Assembly: GCA_024643255.1 (NCBI GenBank)
Contig: JAHENF010000018.1
Coordinates: forward strand, 1-55,896
Source: Ilumatobacteraceae bacterium
GTDB taxonomy: Bacteria > Actinomycetota > Acidimicrobiia > Acidimicrobiales > Ilumatobacteraceae
Direction: 5' to 3'
DNA: 55,896 bases
Part shown: positions 51,724-55,896 of the stretch, in pieces
How positions within the stretch are numbered: the stretch's first letter is position 1
Layout of the letters: each line of letters opens with the position of its first letter
Program-made: the position numbers and the translations under genes
Notes under the pieces: model-generated
Told to the model about the DNA's origin: nothing
The model's input: only the letters and a program-made list of their open reading frames with translations
Databases searched by the model: none

Positions 51724-54108
51724 TCAGTGCGCCGCAGCGACCGGTTCGGACGCTTCGGCGACGAGTTCGGTGTCGCGCTTCGAGTACAGCACCGCGCCGA
51801 TCAGCACGACGAGCGACACCCCGGCGATCGCCAGGCCCGCGGGCTTCGGGCTCGACAGGATCGGGTTGTTCTCGTCGATGTTCGACAGCGCGATGATCGC
51901 CGGCAGGATCAGCAACGACACGAGGTTCATCACCTTGATCAACGGGTTGAGCGCCGGGCCTGCGGTGTCCTTGAACGGATCGCCCACGGTGTCGCCGATC
52001 ACCGCGGCCTTGTGGGATTCCGAGCCCTTGCCCCCCTCGTGGCCGTCCTCGATGTACTTCTTCGCGTTGTCCCACGCGCCGCCGGCATTCGACAGGTAGT
52101 TCGCCATCAACTGACCGGTGAGGATGACCGCGGCGAGGAATGCACCGAGCGCGGTGTAGCCGATGCCGAAGCCGATGATCACCGGGGTCAGCACGGCCAG
52201 AAGCGCGGGCGTCGCGAGCTCGCGCAGCGATGCCTTCGTGCAGATGTCGATCACCGGCCCGTAGTCGGGCAGACGTTCACCGGACATGATCTTGCCGTCG
52301 GCGAACTGGCTGCGGACCTCCTGCACCACGACACCGGCGGTGCGTGACACCGCACGGATCGCGAGTGCCGAGAAGAGGAAGCTCACCGACCCGCCGATCA
52401 GCAGGCCGATGAACACCTTCGGGTCGGCGACGTTGATCGGGATCGCGTCGAAGACGCCCCGGGTCGTCCCCTTGAGGGCCTCGACGGTGGCGGATGGCAA
52501 GGTCTCGTTCGCCGCCGTCTCGATGTAGCTGGCGAAGATGGCGACGGCGGCGATGACCGCCGAGCCGATCGCGAACCCCTTCGTGACGGCCTTGGTCGTG
52601 TTGCCGACCGCGTCGAGGCTCACCATGATCTTCTCGGCCTCACCCTCGAACTCGCCCGACATCTCGGCGATGCCGGCGGCGTTGTCGGCGACCGGGCCGA
52701 ACGTGTCCTCCGACACGATGACCCCTGTGGTGGCAAGCATGCCCATGCCGGTGAGCGCTACGAGGTAGAAGGAGAATTGGAGGTTGCCACCGCCGAGCGC
52801 GAGCGCGGTGCCGATCGCGATCGCGATCGCGATGATCGCGTACACCGACGACTCCATCCCCGACGCCGTGCCCGACAACACCGTCGTCGCCGGCCCGGTT
52901 CGGGTGGCGGCGGCGATCTCCCTCACCGGCGAGTACTCGGTGCCGGTGAAGTACTCGGTCAGACGGCTCACCACCTGGGCGAGCACGAGACCGATCACGA
53001 CGGCGCCGAAGCACTTCCAGCCCTCGTTGGCGTGGTCGTTGCCCACGTAGAGGAGCGCGACCAACGCCGTCCCGACGACGGTGATGATCCCCGCGGTCAG
53101 AAACCCTCGGTTGATGGGCTTCAGCGCATTCGTCTCGCCCTCCTTGGCCCTGACGGCGTACACGCCCGCGATCGACGCGACCACGCCGACGGCGCGTGCG
53201 GCGACGGGGAACACGAGCCCGAGCGCCGGGTTGGCACCGATCGCTGCGAAGGCCGGCACGCCGAGGATGATCGACGCCACGAGGGTGACCTCGTAGGACT
53301 CGAACAGGTCGGCGGCCATGCCGGCGCAGTCACCGACGTTGTCGCCCACGTTGTCGGCGATCGTCGCCGGGTTCCGGGGGTCGTCTTCGGGAATCCCCGC
53401 CTCGACCTTGCCCACGAGGTCGGCGCCGACGTCGGCGGCCTTGGTGAAGATGCCGCCTCCGACGCGCAGGAACAGCGCGATCAGCGATCCTCCGAATCCG
53501 AAGCCGACGAGGATCGCCGAGCTGGTGTTCTGGAAGATGATGATGATCAGCGTCGCACCGAGCAGGCCGAGCCCGACGGTGAACATCCCCGCGACGCCAC
53601 CGGTGCGGAACGCGACCTTGAGCGCCGCCGGGAGCGAGCCCGACTTCGCGGCAGCTGCTGTTCGCACGTTGCCACGCGTCGCCAGGGTCATGCCGATGAA
53701 GCCGGTGAGGGCCGACAGGAACGCGCCTGCGACGAACGCGAGCGTTCGGAACGTTCCCGACTGCACCTTCGTCAGCGCGACGACACCGTCCGGTTGGACC
53801 ACCTTCGTCGAGGTCAGGAACACGATCGCCGCGACCGGGATCATGATGACGGCGATCGTCTTGAACTGGCGCCTGAGATACGCGGCGGCGCCCACCTGGA
53901 TCGCGAGCGCGATCTCGATCATCTTCGGTGTGCCCTGATCGGCGGCGAGCACGCCTCGCATCAGGTGGAACCCGACCGCGATCGCCAGCAACGCAGCGAT
54001 CACGGACAGGATCAGCACGGTCATCTCACCGCCTCCGAGCACGAACTGTTGGTAGCCGCCCTCAGCGGCGACGAGGCCGCGCGGTGCGGCGGCGATGGTG
54101 TCGAACAC
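51724..54108 (-). CDS. hppA: Membrane-bound proton-translocating pyrophosphatase
   Basis: This 794-residue integral membrane protein couples PPi hydrolysis to H+ transport. The PPi/Mg site motif 'DVGADLVGKVEAGIPEDDPRNPATIADNVGDNVGD' and the later 'EDTFGPVADNAAGIAEM' are intact. The segment 'GNTTKAVTKGFAIGSA' carries Lys and Thr at the positions that separate K+-independent pumps from K+-dependent ones (which have Ala there), so it is probably K+-independent. The GTG start at 54108 has GGGAGA upstream. It provides energy from biosynthetic PPi. Confidence 0.93.
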   Translation of the reverse strand: MFDTIAAAPRGLVAAEGGYQQFVLGGGEMTVLILSVIAALLAIAVGFHLMRGVLAADQGTPKMIEIALAIQVGAAAYLRRQFKTIAVIMIPVAAIVFLTSTKVVQPDGVVALTKVQSGTFRTLAFVAGAFLSALTGFIGMTLATRGNVRTAAAAKSGSLPAALKVAFRTGGVAGMFTVGLGLLGATLIIIIFQNTSSAILVGFGFGGSLIALFLRVGGGIFTKAADVGADLVGKVEAGIPEDDPRNPATIADNVGDNVGDCAGMAADLFESYEVTLVASIILGVPAFAAIGANPALGLVFPVAARAVGVVASIAGVYAVRAKEGETNALKPINRGFLTAGIITVVGTALVALLYVGNDHANEGWKCFGAVVIGLVLAQVVSRLTEYFTGTEYSPVREIAAATRTGPATTVLSGTASGMESSVYAIIAIAIAIGTALALGGGNLQFSFYLVALTGMGMLATTGVIVSEDTFGPVADNAAGIAEMSGEFEGEAEKIMVSLDAVGNTTKAVTKGFAIGSAVIAAVAIFASYIETAANETLPSATVEALKGTTRGVFDAIPINVADPKVFIGLLIGGSVSFLFSALAIRAVSRTAGVVVQEVRSQFADGKIMSGERLPDYGPVIDICTKASLRELATPALLAVLTPVIIGFGIGYTALGAFLAAVILTGQLMANYLSNAGGAWDNAKKYIEDGHEGGKGSESHKAAVIGDTVGDPFKDTAGPALNPLIKVMNLVSLLILPAIIALSNIDENNPILSSPKPAGLAIAGVSLVVLIGAVLYSKRDTELVAEASEPVAAAH

Positions 54109-54304
54109 GATGATCTCCCTGCGTCGGTGCGCACCGGCTGATGCCGATGCGGTTCCCACACGGCCACAGCCGTGCCTCACGCGGATCCAGCCCCGCTACG
54201 TGAGCGATCGAGAAGCTAGCTCAGGCGGTCTCGGAGAATCGCAGACGGAGCGCCCGCGGCGACATGGTCGCGCTCATGCCCCGACGTCCCCGCCGGATCA
54301 CCCG

Positions 54305-55327
54305 TCAACGCTTGGCGAGGGTGTGTTCGCGCAAGGCCGGAATCACGTGTTCGCCATACTGCGCGAGTGTGTCGTCCTTGCCGTCGTGCTGCAGGTAGAT
54401 CGCGAACTGGTCGACGCCGAGGTCGGCGAGCGAATGAAGTCGATCGAGATGGGCGTCGACCGGGCCGAGAATGCAGAACCGGTCGATGATCTCGTCGGGC
54501 ACGAAGGTGGTGTGGGTGTTGCCCACCTGCCCGTGCTGGTTGTAGTCGTAGGCCGTGCGACCCCTGATGTACTCGGTGAGTGCGGCGGGCACGTCCGAGG
54601 ACTCCCCGTACCGTTCGACGATGTCCGCGACGTGATTTCCGACCATCCCGCCGAACCAGCGCACCTGATCACGCATGTGCGCGAGATCCTCCACCGGGCC
54701 GACGTAAGCGGGCGCGGCGACACAGATCGTGAGCTCGTCGGGATCCCGACCGGCGGCTTCGGCGGCGGCGCGCACACTGCCGATCGTCCATTCGGCGATC
54801 GACAGGTCGGCGAGTTGCAGGATGAACCCGTCACACGTCTCGCCGATGAGCTGCAGCGCCTTCGGCCCGTAGCCCGCTCCCCACACCTCCAGACGGCTCT
54901 TCGATGCCCACGGCAAGGTGATCGTCGAACCGTTGTACTCGACGCCGCGACCGTTTGCGAGTTCGCGGATCACGTTGATCGACTCGCCCATCGTGGCGAG
55001 CGTCGTGGGCTTGCCATTGGTGATGCGCACGGCGGAGTCGCCGCGGCCGATCCCGCAGACGGTGCGGTTGCCGTACATCTCGTTGAGCGTCGCGTAGGTC
55101 GACGCGGTGACCGTCCAGTCGCGCGTCGCCGGGTTGGTGACCATCGGACCGACGACGACGTTGCGGGTCTCGTTGAGGATCTGCGAGAAGATGACGTACG
55201 GCTCCTCCCACAGGATGTGGGAGTCGAACGTCCAGACGTGGCTGAACCCGTACGCCTCCGCACGCTTGGCCAGGTCGACGACGCGCGCTGCGGGCGGCGT
55301 GGTCTGGAGCACCACGCCGATGTCCAT
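54305..55327 (-). CDS. LLM-class F420-type oxidoreductase
   Basis: This 340-residue TIM-barrel protein of the luciferase-like family begins 'MDIGVVLQTTPPAARVVDLAKRAEAYGFSHVWTFDSHILWEEP'. 'VVGPMVTNPATRDWTVTASTYATLNEMYGNRTVCGIGRGDSAVR' is the cofactor-site region of the F420-dependent branch (TIGR03842-like). The substrate is unknown. The start overlaps the mmsA stop by one base (TGATG), so the two are cotranscribed and may serve one catabolic pathway. Confidence 0.87.
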   Translation of the reverse strand: MDIGVVLQTTPPAARVVDLAKRAEAYGFSHVWTFDSHILWEEPYVIFSQILNETRNVVVGPMVTNPATRDWTVTASTYATLNEMYGNRTVCGIGRGDSAVRITNGKPTTLATMGESINVIRELANGRGVEYNGSTITLPWASKSRLEVWGAGYGPKALQLIGETCDGFILQLADLSIAEWTIGSVRAAAEAAGRDPDELTICVAAPAYVGPVEDLAHMRDQVRWFGGMVGNHVADIVERYGESSDVPAALTEYIRGRTAYDYNQHGQVGNTHTTFVPDEIIDRFCILGPVDAHLDRLHSLADLGVDQFAIYLQHDGKDDTLAQYGEHVIPALREHTLAKR

Positions 55328-55896
55328 CACCGTGTCTCCGGGAAACCCAGGTCGATCGTGCTCGTCGACGGGTCGGGCCATCGACTGGTGACGACCTTGC
55401 CCTGGGTGTAGAAGTTGATGCCCTCGGGGCCGTACATGTGGGTGTCGCCGAACAGGCTCGATTTCCACCCGCCGAAGCTGTAGTAGCTCACGGGGACGGG
55501 CACCGGCACGTTGATGCCGACCATGCCGACCTGCACGTCGAACTGGAACTGGCGGGCGGCGCCACCGTCACGGGTGAAGATCGCCGTGCCGTTGGCGTAC
55601 GGGTTGGCATTGATCGTGTCGAGGCCCTCCTGGTAGCCCGTGACCCTGACGACGCTCAGCACCGGCCCGAAGATCTCATCGCGGTAACAGGCCATGTCGG
55701 TCGTGACGTTGTCGAGCAACGTCGGGTTGAGGAAGAAGCCCTCCGCCGGCACACCGCTGCGGCCGTCGACCACAACCGTCGCACCCTCCTCGGGTGCGTT
55801 GGTCACGTAGCCCCTCACCCGGTCACGGTGTTCGGCGGTGATCAGAGGGCCCATCTCGTTGCCGGCCTCGTTGCCGGGTCCGACCTTGACGCCGGG
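55327..55896 (-). CDS. mmsA: Methylmalonate-semialdehyde dehydrogenase (CoA-acylating), C-terminal part (cut by window edge)
   Basis: Open to the window edge, this codes for the last 189 residues of an aldehyde dehydrogenase. It contains 'NEMGPLITAEHRDRVRGYV', 'YRDEIFGPVLSVVRV', 'NANPYANGTAIFTRDGGAARQF', and the MMSDH-specific 'VPVPVSYYSFGGWKSSLFGD' with 'HMYGPEGINFYTQGKVVTSRW' at the end. It converts methylmalonate (or malonate) semialdehyde to propionyl-CoA (acetyl-CoA) in valine, beta-alanine or inositol breakdown. The catalytic Cys lies outside the window. Operon with the F420-type oxidoreductase. Confidence 0.9.
   Translation of the reverse strand, partial: PGVKVGPGNEAGNEMGPLITAEHRDRVRGYVTNAPEEGATVVVDGRSGVPAEGFFLNPTLLDNVTTDMACYRDEIFGPVLSVVRVTGYQEGLDTINANPYANGTAIFTRDGGAARQFQFDVQVGMVGINVPVPVPVSYYSFGGWKSSLFGDTHMYGPEGINFYTQGKVVTSRWPDPSTSTIDLGFPETR

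Noticed and set aside
54109-54304. Possible promoter or RNA in the 196-bp gap upstream of hppA
   Set aside because: Only a weak TAGCTT-like hexamer and the AGCTAGCT palindrome were seen; no hairpin or riboswitch-like structure could be supported.

Overview
The window is high-GC, gene-dense bacterial DNA. It holds about 53 protein genes, two of them cut by the window edges, and no gap between genes exceeds 200 bp. The gene content fits a free-living aerobic actinobacterium: an F420-type LLM oxidoreductase, a SufBCDSU iron-sulfur system without IscU, a paired ArsA/Get3-like ATPase locus, class Ia NrdAB, cytochrome bd and a proton-pumping pyrophosphatase. My best guess is class Acidimicrobiia, Ilumatobacter-like. 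That is an inference from style and gene content, since no rRNA or other phylogenetic marker is present. I saw no tRNA, rRNA, CRISPR array, insertion sequence or prophage gene.

Layout. 1-2.9 kb: start of an acyl-CoA dehydrogenase, a Phd/VapC toxin-antitoxin pair, a methyltransferase and an MBL hydrolase. 2.9-12.7 kb: a xylose island with an ABC transporter (binding protein, permease, single-domain ATPase), a ROK-family repressor and xylose isomerase. It is interrupted by a divergent vanadium-haloperoxidase-like/ASPIC-UnbV pair. 12.8-20.5 kb: the SUF locus in two opposed arms, sufC1-sufS-sufU on + and sufB, a small Cys protein, sufD, Rieske and sufC2 on -, with a ferredoxin upstream of sufB. 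20.5-25.98 kb: oligopeptidase B, an MBL/MauE pair, and a thioredoxin-domain fusion followed by a UGSC selenoprotein. 26-36.2 kb: CoA-ester lyases and a MaoC hydratase, MutY, a flippase-like protein, a serine hydrolase, two ArsA/Get3-like ATPases, and an HMG-CoA-lyase-like gene divergent from a CaiB CoA-transferase. 36.3-40.5 kb: nrdAB. 40.6-51.7 kb: secreted hydrolases, a LOG protein, an acyl-CoA dehydrogenase, cydAB, HAD and dienelactone hydrolases and an aminotransferase. 51.7-55.9 kb: hppA, an F420-type oxidoreductase and the end of mmsA.

The most notable element is the gene at 25441-25980. It carries an in-frame TGA giving the motif U-G-S-C, and immediately downstream lies a perfect 8-bp hairpin at the position expected of a bacterial SECIS. 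Conventional gene calling would split it into a 97-residue fragment and a discarded tail. It follows by 8 bp a gene whose product begins with a CATC thioredoxin-like domain, and lies divergent from an MBL/MauE pair, so the four may form a thiol/selenol redox group.

Two further system-level patterns stand out. All three SUF transcription units carry the same candidate operator, AATT-N4-CTAYGSSCRTAG-N4-AATT (one copy with N3), which implies one Fe-S-responsive regulator encoded elsewhere. The two ArsA/Get3-like ATPases have complementary defects in their P-loops, which suggests an obligate heterodimer. Many transcription units also start with a -10-like hexamer 6-9 nt before the start codon and no Shine-Dalgarno, as expected for leaderless transcripts.
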